From: Cloeon dipterum
Taxonomy: Eukaryota; Arthropoda; Insecta; Ephemeroptera; Baetidae
Direction of reading: 5' to 3'
Assembly (NCBI RefSeq): GCF_949628265.1
Contig: NC_088787.1
Coordinates: 7,120,501 to 7,184,500, forward strand
DNA: 64,000 bases
Shown one piece after another: positions 10,115 through 21,357 of this stretch. The notes beneath the pieces are model-generated. The model ran no database searches and was not told the DNA's origin. It saw only the letters and a list, made by a program, of their open reading frames with translations. Position 1 is the stretch's first letter. Each line of letters starts with the position of its first letter. Both the position numbers and the translations under genes were made by a program.

Positions 10115-10557
10115 AAAAGTGGAATGATACTGGGCAACAGTTGAAAATTATTTGAATTGTTGGATGCCATAAACAATTGATCGAGAAACAATTTGTTCAA
10201 CAATTTGCAATAATAAAAAAATGACCTTCCTACAATAAAAATTCAAATTTTGCCAATTTTCTCCAAAATTTACAGTGCTTGAACATATTTTCTTGGCATA
10301 TTCCGATTCCTCACGTCGAGATCTGTCCAACGGTGTATGCCACTTATTGGGGAAACTCTTTGTTGTGAAAATAAATCGGATTTCAAGTAAGGAGACAGCC
10401 ATTATACCATTCGAAAAGCACGCTAACTTTCCAGCCAATTTTCTCGAAAAATTACAGTGCTTCTTAGGTCTATTTTGGCTTGAACTGAATCCTAAGGGGC
10501 GAGGTTATGCATTGGCAACAAGCATTTTCCAGGCTTTTGCAGTATCATTCCTCTTTA
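10115..10557 (-). repeat. Dispersed ~440-bp repeat, minus orientation
   Basis: The reverse complement of the repeat at 63459-63900, sharing long stretches such as TTTGCCAATTTTCTCCAAAA and ATTTACAGTGCTTGAACATA on the plus strand here. The ends are AAAGTGGAATGATACTGG and its mirror. It is a non-coding DNA-transposon-like element. Confidence 0.75.
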
Positions 10558-10851
10558 GGGTTTGCAGTTTTGTCCGGTTGGTTTGTACAAATATCCAGAG
10601 TTTTGCAACAAATAAATAAAAAAAGAAATAAATATGTTTTTTTCACACAAAGTAATTTCTGCATTTTTACTCGCGACCTTGGAAAATTGGAGATCATACT
10701 AAGCTATTTGCTAGTTAGGATGAAATGGTTAGTTATTTCCTAAATATTCCCGATTAAAACATACACTGAACACAGTCTTCTTGTCGATTTTCCAAAAAAA
10801 CCTGCGCCTCTAACCTTAATTTTCTTTTGCTCCACAGCATTTTCTGTCGAT

Positions 10852-11601
10852 ATGACTCGGCTCTGCCTCCTTGCCTTCTCCGTTTGCCTGTATGCGGCCT
10901 CCGTCACCTGCACTGATGAAAAATCCAGCAGTGGAGAACCGCTGAAAGGGATTAGTAATGACGTCCTCGCCAAATTGAACTCGGATCAGGACTTGCAAAG
11001 GTTTTGGCAGCAAGCCTTTAAAACCGGATTAACATTAGATTCAAGTCTAGAAGAATTAGCTGAATTCACCAAAAAAGAATTAAAGTGCTATCCTGTACTG
11101 TTAAAGAGATTGAAAAATATCGCAAAAATATTGAGCTCAGACCCTTTTTTCACGAAGGCGTGGGAAATTATTGTCAAGGCAGAGGAATCAACCAACCCGT
11201 CCAACTCGCTTCCTGATTTAGAAATATTTCTAGAAAAAGAACTGCGCTCCAATCCGGCATTGGCGCGGAAGTTGAAGGATATTGTGAGCGAAGCGATGGA
11301 AACTGATCCCGATTTGGGCAAAGTGTGGAAGAATGCCATGGAGAAAGGTTTAAGCGAATACTCTACTACGGAAGAATGGAAACAGTTTTTGACCGACGCA
11401 ATGGAATCCAATCAAGCCGTGGAAGCGAAACTGAATAAATTTGTATCAAATTCGATGCGCTCTGTACACACCGTGCTCATCGTATATGACGCCTTTGGTG
11501 ATGATCTCAAGACAAACGGAGCTTACCAGCCGACCATCTGTATTGCATCTTTTATTGGGGCACTGTTGCTACAGTATTGTTACAACATCTATTTCTTGTG
11601 A
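10852..11601 (+). CDS. Array family member B: secreted three-repeat protein with GPI-like tail
   Basis: 249 residues. The acceptor ends at 10836 and the ATG is 15 bases on. Layout: signal peptide ~1-20, linker, repeat 1 at 44-95 (SDQDLQRFW...), repeat 2 at 96-150 (SDPFFTKAW...), repeat 3 at 151-203 (TDPDLGKVW...), then a turn with TNGA near 221-224 and a hydrophobic end at about 226-249. This copy shows the threefold repeat most clearly: each has [ST]D at its start, a Trp nine residues in, and a Leu/Lys-rich end (RLKNI, KLKDI, KLNKF). Poly(A) signals AATAAA lie at 11976-11981 and 12289-12294. It is the best model for the ancestral family protein. Role unknown. Confidence 0.82.
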   Translation: MTRLCLLAFSVCLYAASVTCTDEKSSSGEPLKGISNDVLAKLNSDQDLQRFWQQAFKTGLTLDSSLEELAEFTKKELKCYPVLLKRLKNIAKILSSDPFFTKAWEIIVKAEESTNPSNSLPDLEIFLEKELRSNPALARKLKDIVSEAMETDPDLGKVWKNAMEKGLSEYSTTEEWKQFLTDAMESNQAVEAKLNKFVSNSMRSVHTVLIVYDAFGDDLKTNGAYQPTICIASFIGALLLQYCYNIYFL

Positions 11602-12557
11602 ATTTGCTTAGTTTTTATATGTAAAAAAATGTGAATTAATAGTTTCATACAGTTTCTGTCCCCTTTCAAGTACTTTATACAACACAGGGAGTAAAATTAA
11701 TTCTAAATTCTATAGATGACAGTAAAGTTTTAAATTTAAAAACGCCCAAACAACCTAATTAATTTTGGAAAAAATTTTAATTCTTTTTTTTGCTTATGAG
11801 ACTGAAATTTTGACGATCGACAATATTTTTGAGTTTCAAATTATTGTGGGACCATCAAATGAGCACGAAACATGCAATTGGAAGCCATTTAAACCAAAAT
11901 TCAAATCAACTAAATCTGTAAAAACCGACAAAATCGTCTAAAACTTGTATAGATATTTGAAGTTTGAATTATTGAAATAAAATATCCCTTGATATATTAT
12001 TGAATGCGTTTATGCACGGAAAACCGGAAATCACTGTTCCATAAAATCATTTTCATAAAATAAAATGATAAATTACGTAAATTAGAAAACATTCGCGCAC
12101 TTGTAGATGATAATATTGCTTGAAGTAAATAAGAGACATCTTTTGTTAGCCATAATGGCCCTCGTATCATCAACTCTTCCGCAAATTCAATCTACCGCAA
12201 GACAAACGATTTGTAATTGGACTGCGCGATTGATTTAATGTATGATATTGAATCTTTTTGTCAATTTTGTGTGGATGCCAAAAGTTCCAATAAATATTAT
12301 TATTTGTAAACCATCTTCCTATTTTTTTTTATCTCGATCAGCTTTCAAAATACTCTATTTGAAGAAGTCCCAGGACTATTATGCTGAAAAAATATTTATT
12401 TTATTCGTAGAACATTTGTTTTGTGTTTTTGTCAATTTAAAAAAACAAGCTAATTTCGACAAGCATGTAAAGACAAATTTTAAAAATCAAAATGAAAAGT
12501 GATCGATTGAAATAAAAGTAACAGAGACAGAATTAATGGAAAAAAGCAAGAAACAGG
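11602..12557 (+). other. Gene B 3' region with hAT-like end remnant
   Basis: About 11790-11960 resembles the ends of the element at 29489-30676 (TGTGGGACCATCAAATGAGC, CATGCAATT). AATAAA signals lie at 11976 and 12289. Sequence from ~12480 leads into the second 5S cluster. No gene is seen. Confidence 0.55.
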
Positions 12558-12676
12558 CGCCTACAACATGCAGTGTTCCCAGGCGGTCACCCATCCAAGT
12601 ACTGACTGCACTCAACGTTGCTTAACTTCGGTGATCGGACGAGAACCGGTGTTTTCAACGTGATGTGGTCGTAGGC
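12558..12676 (-). rRNA. 5S ribosomal RNA (cluster 2, copy 1)
   Basis: A full-length minus-strand copy equivalent to 7976-8094. The box elements and 3' T-rich terminator are intact (TTTCTTGCTTTTTTCC after the gene on its own strand). Confidence 0.93.
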
Positions 12677-12893
12677 GATGGCACGCTCACGAAGTCCAAA
12701 CCCCCAATTCGCCCAGTGGAGCGAAGAAAGGAGCTAAAACCCTAGCATAAAATTCGATTTAAGATTTCTTAGTGAGACCGACTGAAAGGACAAACTAATT
12801 TTTAAACAAATATTTATAATATATTTAATTTTAGTGCTAATTTCCTTGCTCCACTGGGCGAATTGGGGCTTCGGACTTCGGGACCGCGCTATC
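12677..12893. repeat. Spacer between divergent 5S genes of cluster 2, core inverted relative to cluster 1
   Basis: Reads GCGAAGAAAGGAGC ... GAGACCGACTGAAAGGACAA ... CTTGCTCCACTGGGCG. The cluster 1 spacer has the same words as their complements in reversed order (TTGTCCTTTCAGTCGGTCTC). Confidence 0.8.
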
Positions 12894-13012
12894 GCCTACG
12901 ACCATATCATGTTGAAAACACCGGTTCTCGTCCGATCACCGAAGTTAAACAACGTTGAGTGCAGTCAGTACTTGGATGGGTGACCGCCTGGGAACACTGC
13001 ATGTTGTAGGCG
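12894..13012 (+). rRNA. 5S ribosomal RNA (cluster 2, copy 2)
   Basis: Full length, but with more substitutions than its neighbours: GACCATATCATGTTG near the 5' end and GTTAAACAACG in the A-box region where the others have TTAAGCAACG. It may be less active. A TTTTT run follows near 13020. Confidence 0.9.
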
Positions 13013-13362
13013 CATCTTCCCTTTTTATCGTTGCGTATTTTTCAACTAATTTTGGTTAGAAATGTTCAATATTAAGAATTTATCTACTCTGGACCAAAAC
13101 AATAATGAAATTTTTCTATTTCCTTGCAGCAACCACAGACAGAAAATGAGTGGAAATGATTAAAAAATTAAAATATTTTACGTTTCAGAGCAAGGAACTG
13201 TTAAAGAAGTAATATATTTATGTTGTGATTTCTGTATTAAAAATAAACCACAGGTAATTTAAGATATATTTTTAAAAATTAATATTAATTACGAGAAGCA
13301 GGATAATGGATCTAAAAATGAAGCAAAAGAGACGGAATTAATAGAAAAAAGCAAAATACGGG

Positions 13363-13481
13363 CGCCTACAACATGCAGTGTTCCCAGGCGGTCACCCATC
13401 CAAGTACTGACTGCACTCGACGTTGCTTAACTTCGGAGATCGGACGAGAACCGGTGTTTTCAACGTGATGTGGTCGTAGGC
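13363..13481 (-). rRNA. 5S ribosomal RNA (cluster 2, copy 3)
   Basis: A full-length minus-strand copy. It carries GTCGAG like 8784-8902, plus a private change (CCGATCTCCGAAG where the others have GATCACCGAAG). Confidence 0.92.
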
Positions 13482-15081
13482 GATGGCGCAGTCCCGAAGT
13501 CGAAAGTCTCAATGTAATTTGGCCCCATAGAGTCGAGAAAACATGTTATAAAATTTTCCGATCAGATCTCGCACTACAGTGCTGGTGATAAGGGTCGAAA
13601 ATTTTATCAGGTGCTAAAATATTGTGACCAAACATCGAATTTCTGATTGGAATTACCCCTCGACTGGAAAACAACACTATATTTGCATTGCTTCAGTTTC
13701 ATACTTCATACCACGTTTCTGTGTGTTTTATGTAGACAACCGCAGCTTCTCCGGTTTCCCGTCATTGCGTGGTAACTTTGTCATACCGTAATGTTTAGTG
13801 CAGGCTGTGCTTGAATCTAGACTTTTATTCACTCCACAATCTTGTGACACGCGCCTTGCTTCTTACGCCTCTGTTGCAAAGAAAGGTTAGTTTTACAGAT
13901 TTTGATTATGCTTTTGTTTTTAAAGCAGTGCTTTTTAATCAGGGTTGCAAAATACCACATATTTTAATAGTCAAATGCGGTTTTTTCAATTTTAACCAGT
14001 TTCTTGCATGCATTGTTTGCACCTCATAGTTCGATAATTTTCTAACTATAAACACATAACCTCGAACCAAAAACTTGTCAGAGAGAAATACTTGGAGAAA
14101 TTGAGGCAACAAATGTCAATTTAAGAGAAAAAATCTGCACAGTAGATGAACTTTAGACCAGTCCGACCGCTAATTTTAAAATTTTCCAGGACACTAAATT
14201 AAGGAGTAAATAATTCATTTTTTGCATTTCCTGCGCAAGAAATTGGTAAAAGTTGAGTGGTGAATAAACCGGGTGGTAAACAAATTCAACCCTTTTTTAT
14301 ATGTTTTAATTTTTAAAACAAGGTCAATAACATCTTGCATTTGTCTATTGTTTTCTACCGGAGAATCCCAACGACGTACTTTATTCAAAACGAATTTATA
14401 AAGGCGGAATTTTTCCTTGGGAAGTTTAATGCTTGTCGTGATACTCCTCGGCCTGATCTGCCCAAACGCGAAACCGCAGACCCAAGGCGCGCCGACCGGA
14501 ACCCAAAAACCACCGTTTTATGTATAAAATTGGCTTTTGACGCGAAAGCCAATTACACAGTGTTCACTTGACGTTAACAATTATTAAGGAAAAGCCAATT
14601 TTATTAAGAAACGCTATTTTTCTTGTGCAGCAGCCGGCGGGCGCGCGCTGCACCTTTTTGAATCTGCAAGCGCGTGTTAGTTGCGGGGCAGATCAGGTCG
14701 AGGAGCGCTTTCATTTGAATAAAAGTTAATTTGAATTTACTCGTACTTTTCATAAGGCAACACAAACCAAAGGGAAAAGAAATAATAAATGTTCTGGACA
14801 TGTCAAGGTGGAAAACGGTTAAAAAATTTAAAGTTACCACTTGATAGACAGCATCTCTAATTAGGGTTTGCAGTTTTATCCAGTAGGTTTTTATCAAAAA
14901 GCCCTTTTTTGAACATAATAAAAAATAACAAAAATAATACTTAATGAAGAATATCTGTTATTTGAGATAATTTTTAAATATCCCAAATAAAAACGTACAC
15001 TTGGACACAGTCTTCTTGTCGATTTTTGGCCCTTTTCCCAAACCCTGCGCATCTAACCTTTATTATTCTTTTGCTCCACAG
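13482..15081 (+). other. Upstream region of gene C
   Basis: The post-5S array block (13550-13690), a promoter-like block (13810-13915), private sequence with no match I see (13935-14300), the palindromic MITE at 14435-14706, and the conserved leader and acceptor ending at 15081. Confidence 0.6.
14435..14706. mobile_element. Palindromic MITE upstream of gene C
   Basis: The left end GTCGTGATACTCCTCGGCC and right end ending GGTCGAGGAGCG are mirror-related. It is homologous to 9491-9759 and in the same unit position, so it probably inserted before B and C separated. Confidence 0.7.
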
Positions 15082-15095
15082 CATTTTCTGTCGAT

Positions 15096-15815
15096 ATGAC
15101 TCGGCTCTGCCTGCTGGTCTTCTCCGTTTGCCTGTATGTGGCCTCTTTCACCTGCACTGTAGGCGCTATTGCATGCCCTCAAAACGAGACTGATGAAAAT
15201 TCCAGCCGTGGAGAACCGCTGAAAGGGATTAGTGATGATATCCTTGCAAAATTGAACTCGGATAAGGACTTGGAAAGGTTTTTCCGTGACGTCATTGACA
15301 CAAACTTATTTACATTGAGAATAGATTCAAGCCAAGAAGAATGGGCTAAACTCTTTAATAAAGAATTAAAGCCCTATCCTGAACTGTTAAACAGATTGAA
15401 AAATTTAGCCAAAATATTGAGCTCAGACCCAACTTTCGTTGAGTTCTGGGCAATTGTTAGCAGAGCACATAGATCAACCAGCCCGCCCACTTCGGAACCT
15501 GAATTACATGTAATTCTAGAAAAAAAACTGCGCTCCAATCCAGCCTTGTTGCGGAAGTTGATGGCTATTGTAAGCAAAGCGATGGCTACTGATCCCGATT
15601 TGAAAAAGGCGTGGGAGAATGCCGGGGTAAAAGGTTTAAATGTAAACTCCAGTGTGGAAGAATGGGGCAAGTTTTTGACCGACGCAACGAAATCTAATCA
15701 AGCCCTGAAAGCAAAACTGCATGAATTTTCCGAAAATACGCTGCGTTCTATACAATCCATATTAATGGCATATGCCGCCTTTGGTGACGCTCACAAGACA
15801 AACGGAGCTATATAA
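15096..15815 (+). CDS. Array family member C: three-repeat protein that has lost the hydrophobic tail
   Basis: 239 residues; signal peptide 1-22, linker containing ACPQNETDENSS, and the three repeats (SDKDLERFF, SDPTFVEFW, TDPDLKKAW). The frame ends at ...KTNGAI, exactly where other members continue QPTIFIASF. The DNA beyond (15816-15900) still resembles the tail region of its sisters but contains small length changes and is not read. The predicted product is therefore a soluble secreted protein. It may be functional as such or decaying. An AATAAA lies at 16579-16584. Confidence 0.75.
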   Translation: MTRLCLLVFSVCLYVASFTCTVGAIACPQNETDENSSRGEPLKGISDDILAKLNSDKDLERFFRDVIDTNLFTLRIDSSQEEWAKLFNKELKPYPELLNRLKNLAKILSSDPTFVEFWAIVSRAHRSTSPPTSEPELHVILEKKLRSNPALLRKLMAIVSKAMATDPDLKKAWENAGVKGLNVNSSVEEWGKFLTDATKSNQALKAKLHEFSENTLRSIQSILMAYAAFGDAHKTNGAI

Positions 15816-18520
15816 CCAGCCGACCCATCTTTATCGCATCTTTTATGGGGGCATACTGCTGCCACAGTATTGTAATATTAAGATATCTATTTCTTGTGAA
15901 TGTGCATACATTTTTTATAAAAAAAAAAAAACACACATGAGTTCAGCTTCAAACAGGTTTTTGTCCCCTTTCAAGTACCGTATAAAATACTAGGATAGTT
16001 AAATAAATTCTAGATGACAGGATATTTTTAAATTTAAAAAAAAACTAAGAACCTGATTTATTTGGGATAAAATATTTTTGTTTCATTTTTAGCTTATAGG
16101 ACTATGAAATTGTGACGATCGACTATTTTTTAACCTTCAGATCATTTTTTGACCATCAAATGAGCACGAATCATGCAATTTGAAGCCGTTTGAACCAAAT
16201 TTCCCAAAATTCAAATCGTCACATAAATTGTAAATTTTTTGGAGTTTGAATTATTGAAATAAAATATCCCTTGATATATATTATTGAATGCGTTAATGCA
16301 CGGAAATCTATCAATCACTGTTCCATAAAATAAAATGATAAATTAAGTAAATTAGAAAATTAGAAAATTAGTAAACAAACATTCGCGCACTTTTAGATAA
16401 TACTGTATTAAATAAATAAGAGACATCTTTTGTTAGCCATCATGGCCCTCGTATCATAAACTCTCCCGCAAATTCAATCTATCGCCAGACAAACGATTTG
16501 TAACTGGACTGCGCGATTGATTTAATCCATCATATTTATTGTATCATTAAGTCAATTTTGTGTGCACGTCAAAGGTTAAATAAATATTTTTATTTCTTAA
16601 CCTTGCTTGATTGTTTATAAAAATCCTCTGCCTTGAAGAAGTCGCAGGTGTAACGGTAGGTTTACCCTGACGAAAGTTATCAATCAATAATAATGTTAAC
16701 ATAATATTGAATGTGCCGATTAGGGGGCGTTAATGGTGCGAAAGAGGGTATAGAAGATAGTTTACAGTCAAGCAGAGCTGACTGTATAGAAGTGGCAAGA
16801 TTCGAAGACTGGCCAGCGGCGCAAGCAGTCGAGCCCTCTTTCTCTCTCCCCTCTCGCAAACCCTGAGCAGCCTACGTGCAGCAGAAAGACACAAAAATAT
16901 TAAGGTAATTAAACGACTCTGTTTCCCTGCTCGCCCCTCGCCCCTTCCAAAATGAATCATGTCAAAGGGATAGATAGATTTTACGAGTCCATTAGCAAAA
17001 AGAGGGACACGCGCTGCCGAACCCCGCAGGACCCCACGAGCTCGACTCTCGCGCAGTGACACGCCTCCCTGACACCAGGGTAACTCTAATGAAATCATTA
17101 ATTTTACCGTAGATTATTATTATTCTTGCTTATTCTTGCTATTTTCAATACATAAAATTAAAGGATTTAATAGAAAAATAAAGCAAGAAAGGCATAGTAC
17201 TAGCAAAAACGATTAATTACAATGTAATCTCTCGCCGCACTGAGCCGTAAATGACACATAACAAATTCACGGATCACTATAAATTTGCCACATTAAGTTT
17301 TTTGCACAGGGGGGTAAACTCGGCCGCCGTGCAATTCTTGAGTTCAGACGGCAAGTCGTTTCACGGCTTCACCAATGCATTTCGTGTTTTTATAATTTTA
17401 AAGCAAGCTGATTTCGTCATGCATTAGGAGGGTTTTGATTTTTCTGATTTGAATAGTTTGGAAAGATTAATTTTAACTCATCTAAATAATTTTGCTTTCG
17501 AGACACCTGAGACAAATCGAAAGATAAAATCATTGATTTCAAATTTTTGTTGCTTTATTTTTTTTTAAATTCTTTCTTTCTTAAAAAATACACCACCACA
17601 GGTATTTGTTCAAAAGCATTATTCAGAAGAAAGAAGCACAGGGGAACACAATCGGCGTTCTCAGGTAGCTTAAAAGCGCGTGTCGAAATTGACGGGCAAA
17701 TAATACAACGAGAAGTTATAGGAATTTTTTTAACCCTGGAGGTGACAATAGATAAAAAGGTGACATGCCACGCATACCACCCTTGCTGTCAAAGCACACG
17801 ATTGCAGCTATAACTTATGTCTTTTGTTATGAATGGCATTGTACAACACGTCATGTGGCTCGATTTCTCCTCGTTTGAGTGCTCAAAAATGCACTTTCGA
17901 CTTAACTTTCTCCGCACACTCATTTTATAAATTATAAAAAACAAATTAAATCTACTCACACTTTTCATGATGGAAACAGTCGCTTAAAATGAATGAAAGT
18001 GGAGAAATATTATTATACCAGTTCTGTATATATATCAAGCTGGAATAAAGTTTATTCTCACTTAAAAAGACATACATAATTAAGTTTTTATCAATTATCA
18101 CAAAAAATGACTTGTCATGAGATAAAAAAGTGAGAAAGGGCTGCATTACTGGTATACATCGTGTTAAAACTTTACTTTGTGAAGAGCAAAGCCGAAGTGG
18201 GCCCATAAATTTATTAATTTATTTATATTTTGAATCATTTTAATTTTTTATTAGAATGCGTCGATAATCGCATTACCTTTTGTGCAGATTTTTCCGGTTA
18301 GTTTTTCCAGATAAATAAAAACAGCAAAAATATGCTGTTTTTTCCACATGGAGTTTTTTTTTGCAATTTTAACGCTTGGAAAATTACTGAAAGCAAATTG
18401 GTCAGCTATTTTTTAAATAATCCCGAAAAAAAACGTACACCTGGACACAGTCTTCTTGTCGTTTTTTGCCCTTTTCCCAAACCCTGCGCTTCTAACCTTT
18501 ATTTTTCATTTGCTCCACAG
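15816..18520 (+). other. Region between genes C and D
   Basis: Holds an untranslated tail relic of C, a hAT-like end remnant (about 16090-16230), the conserved downstream block (about 16635-16895), a GC-rich stretch with GAGCTCGACTCTCGCGCAGT (17039-17058) shared with about 30744-30765, and the D upstream. D's upstream lacks the GTTGCAAAG block seen before A, B, C, E and H. No further gene is seen. Confidence 0.55.
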
Positions 18521-18534
18521 CATTTTCTGTCGAT

Positions 18535-19323
18535 ATGACTCGGCTCTGCCTCCTCGTCTTCTCCGTTTGCCTGTATGCGGCCTCTTTCACCTGCGCTGAA
18601 GGCGCTGCTGCACCCTTTCAAAACGAGAATGATGAAAATTCCAGCCCTGGAGAACCGCTGAACGGGATTAGTAATGATTTCCTTGCCGAATTAAACTCGG
18701 ATCAGGACTTGGAAGAGTTACACCGTGAAGCATCGGAAAGCGGATTAACATTGTTATCAAGCGATGAAAAATGGGCTCAATTCTTTATAAATAAATCCAG
18801 GTCCTATCCTTTGCTGTTGAATAAATTGAAAAATATTACCAAAACATTGAGCTCGGACCCTTTCTTCTTGAACTTAACGGACCTTTATTTCAGGGGATCA
18901 ACTCACATGAACCTCAAGATTTTTCTCATTAACTTTGAGCTATATTTACATTTAGAAATGTGCTCCAATCCAACCATTAAGCGGAAATTGATGAAAATTT
19001 TTAACGCAGCGATTCTGTCTGATCCCGAGATGGAAATGGTGCGGAAGCATGCCGTGGATGTAGGCTTAAGCAAAAACTCTGGTACGGATGAATGGAAAAA
19101 ATTTTATTTCGACTCAATTCGAACCAATATTCCCGTGGCACTGAAAGTGGAGAACTTTTTGTACAATTCGTTTCGTTCTTTATTCTCCATGGTCATTGTA
19201 TCTGCCACCATTGATGATCTCGAGGCAAACGGAGCTTGCCAGCCGACTATCTTTATCGGATCTTTCATTGGTGCAATTCTGGTACAGTATTATATTGTTA
19301 CAAGATTTAGCTGTTTCTTGTGA
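18535..19323 (+). CDS. Array family member D: secreted three-repeat protein with hydrophobic tail
   Basis: 262 residues. The acceptor ends at 18520 and the ATG is 15 bases later. The signal peptide MTRLCLLVFSVCLYAASF is shared with C, F-type and H copies. Repeat 1 starts at SDQDLEELH, repeat 2 at SDPFFLNLTD, repeat 3 at SDPEMEMVR. Repeat 2 is the most divergent in the family and longer, and the Trp of repeats 1 and 3 is replaced. A NGACQPTIF...LVQYY end keeps the GPI-like tail, slightly lengthened (...TRFSCFL). AATAAA at 19557-19562. Probably a real, fast-evolving copy. Confidence 0.76.
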   Translation: MTRLCLLVFSVCLYAASFTCAEGAAAPFQNENDENSSPGEPLNGISNDFLAELNSDQDLEELHREASESGLTLLSSDEKWAQFFINKSRSYPLLLNKLKNITKTLSSDPFFLNLTDLYFRGSTHMNLKIFLINFELYLHLEMCSNPTIKRKLMKIFNAAILSDPEMEMVRKHAVDVGLSKNSGTDEWKKFYFDSIRTNIPVALKVENFLYNSFRSLFSMVIVSATIDDLEANGACQPTIFIGSFIGAILVQYYIVTRFSCFL

Positions 19324-19872
19324 CTACGCATACATGTTAAATTTAATTTTCTTTTTGTAAAAGTTACGGTCCATATAATCTCAGTTTTCGAGTAACCTTT
19401 GAAGGGCCTTAATACATGGAGCTGAACTCTATACTGTATATATTTTTAATTAATAATAATTCGAATTAATTAAGAGATAATATTTGTAATTGGATAGCGC
19501 GATTCTATGTATCACTAATCGTAAGCCAATTTATTTGTGTATCTGCCAATAGTTTTAATAAATTATTTAATCATAACTTGACGGTGCATTTTCTTTACAA
19601 TAATACTATAATGTAAGGCAACGTTTTGAAATTGAGTGTAATTACGATAGAAACGTAGTTTTTTAATAAATAAAAAATGGTAAACAGAAGGCTAAAACGC
19701 TACAATTATAAGTAAGGCTGTGAAATTTGGAATCATTGTGGGACCATCATATCTGAGCACGAATCATGCAATTTAAAGCAATTTGAACCTAAATTAAAAT
19801 CGCATAAAACCGTTTAAATCTTCCAAAATAAATGCGTCTTCTTGGCACGAAATCTACAAATTAACTGTCGCG

Positions 19873-20293
19873 TCATCTGCGTATTACACAAGGGTGCATT
19901 TTTTTCAGGGCGTTGGGCAGATCGGAGACGAACACGTTGATAAGCAAAGGACCTAAAACGCTGCTTTTTGAATCACGCTTAAAGTGCATGCCTTCGCAGT
20001 TCGTGGTGAGGGGAGCGAATAGTCGCGAGAGCACCATCAGCGCTTTGCTCGTGCGTCGTGGTCTCTGACGCCGCAGGGGCAACCTCGGTGGTCATGACAG
20101 TCGCTGGAACGACAGAAAGGATTTGGTCACCGAGAGTCTTCGATGTCGTGGTTGTCATTCTCGAGGGGGAATTAATTAACTTGAAAACCCCCAAGCTGGC
20201 GAAAGCATCGACGAAATTTTCGACATGACAGCTCGAACATTGGGCGGTGTCGATTCCCAGAATTATGTTTAACTGCTGCACTGCGGGGTACAA
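19873..20293 (-). pseudogene. Degenerate LINE fragment (endonuclease and reverse transcriptase pieces)
   Basis: Minus-strand translations contain FASLGVFKLINSPSR...KTLGDQIL, like the late endonuclease region of Jockey/CR1-type LINEs. A different frame has SSVLGPLLINVFVSDLP, like the reverse transcriptase motif QGSVLGPLLFxxFINDLP. The two lie far closer together than in an intact element, so it is internally deleted and frame-shifted. Clade not determined. Confidence 0.6.
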
Positions 20294-20689
20294 GAAATTA
20301 AGGAGTGCATCAGAGCATTAATTTGTTGAGGTCGTCGTCAGCGTTCGGGCATCGATATTCTGACCCCAATGACAGCTTTTTAGATCATTGACTCTTATTT
20401 GAGTTGTTCCAGCATTTTTGGCTGCACGTTATGCATTTTTTCCCATCAGATCTCACTGCGCAGTGCCGGACATGTGGTTCGAAAACATTATTGGGGGCTA
20501 ACATGTGGCCGGATATTGGAATTTCTGATAGGAACCAACAATTTTTGCTATAATTTCCTTAAAAAGTCCCAAAAAAACTCGTTTCTGTATGTGTGTGTGT
20601 GTTTTAAAGACATAACCGCACAGCTTGCACCTGTTTCCGGCACATATTTTTTCCGTGTTGTACCATATGTGCAGACTGGAGCTTGAATC

Positions 20690-20785
20690 TAGACTTTCAT
20701 TCGTTCCACAATCTCCTGACTCGCGCCTTGCTTCTTGAGCTCTGTTGCAATGCAAGGTTGGTTTACCAGATTTTGACTATATAAA
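20690..20785 (+). promoter_or_regulatory. Conserved upstream block of gene E
   Basis: Same block as upstream of A, B, C and H (CTAGACTTTCATTCGTTCCA, then CTCTGTTGCAATGCAAGG). No TATA-like box in this copy. Confidence 0.35.
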
Positions 20786-20995
20786 ACCCATTATTTTTTA
20801 AGCAGCACTTTTAAATATTTTTTATTTTAAATCGAGGCCAAACATCTTCCATTTTCTAGTTTTCTATACCGGAGAATCCTGAGGTCTTTTAACTAAATTA
20901 AATATTCCTCGAAACTTAACGTCTCTATTACGCTTTCATTTGAAAAAAGTTACTTTTAATTTACTCGTACTTTTAATAAGGCAAAATAAACAATA

Positions 20996-21136
20996 CGTCC
21001 TGGTCCCAGTAAAATTGCGCAACATTCAACAAACACCAAAATTTTCATTGTAGAATTGATTGTTGACCTTTTCTTGCAACAAGGAAATTCGCGTTTTGTT
21101 GTTGAAAGTTGCGCAATTTTACCGGGACCCTGGACG
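20996..21136. mobile_element. Hairpin MITE 1 upstream of gene E
   Basis: 141 bp with ends CGTCCTGGTCCC and GGGACCCTGGACG, and inner mirrored arms TAAAATTGCGCAAC / GTTGCGCAATTTTA. AATA lies on both sides, a possible 4-bp target duplication. Confidence 0.8.
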
Positions 21137-21357
21137 AATAGATGTTCTGGACATGTATCAAGCTGAGATAAGAGGTTAAAAATTTTTAAGTGTTCGCTTC
21201 AACGCAGCACTTCAACAGGACAATCTCTCCGGCTTGACTTTTAAATTAATTTTATTTTACATTGTTCTGTCTTGAACATGATAAATTGCCATTTGTAGCA
21301 ATAATTACGAAACATTTTAATTTTTTTAAAGAATGCATTGTCTATTGAATTACATAA

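Larger units (their letters stand above)
8903..10836 (+). other. Upstream region of gene B
   Basis: Array-type noncoding sequence. It holds the post-5S block (8980-9120), the promoter-like block (9255-9350), a palindromic insertion (9491-9759) and a TTAA-flank repeat in reverse orientation (10115-10557). No protein gene is seen. Confidence 0.6.

Noticed and set aside
20475-20481. GGTTCGAAA-like word resembling a tRNA T-arm
   Set aside because: No acceptor stem, D-arm or anticodon arm can be drawn around it; it belongs to the array block shared with 4790, 9010 and 13570.
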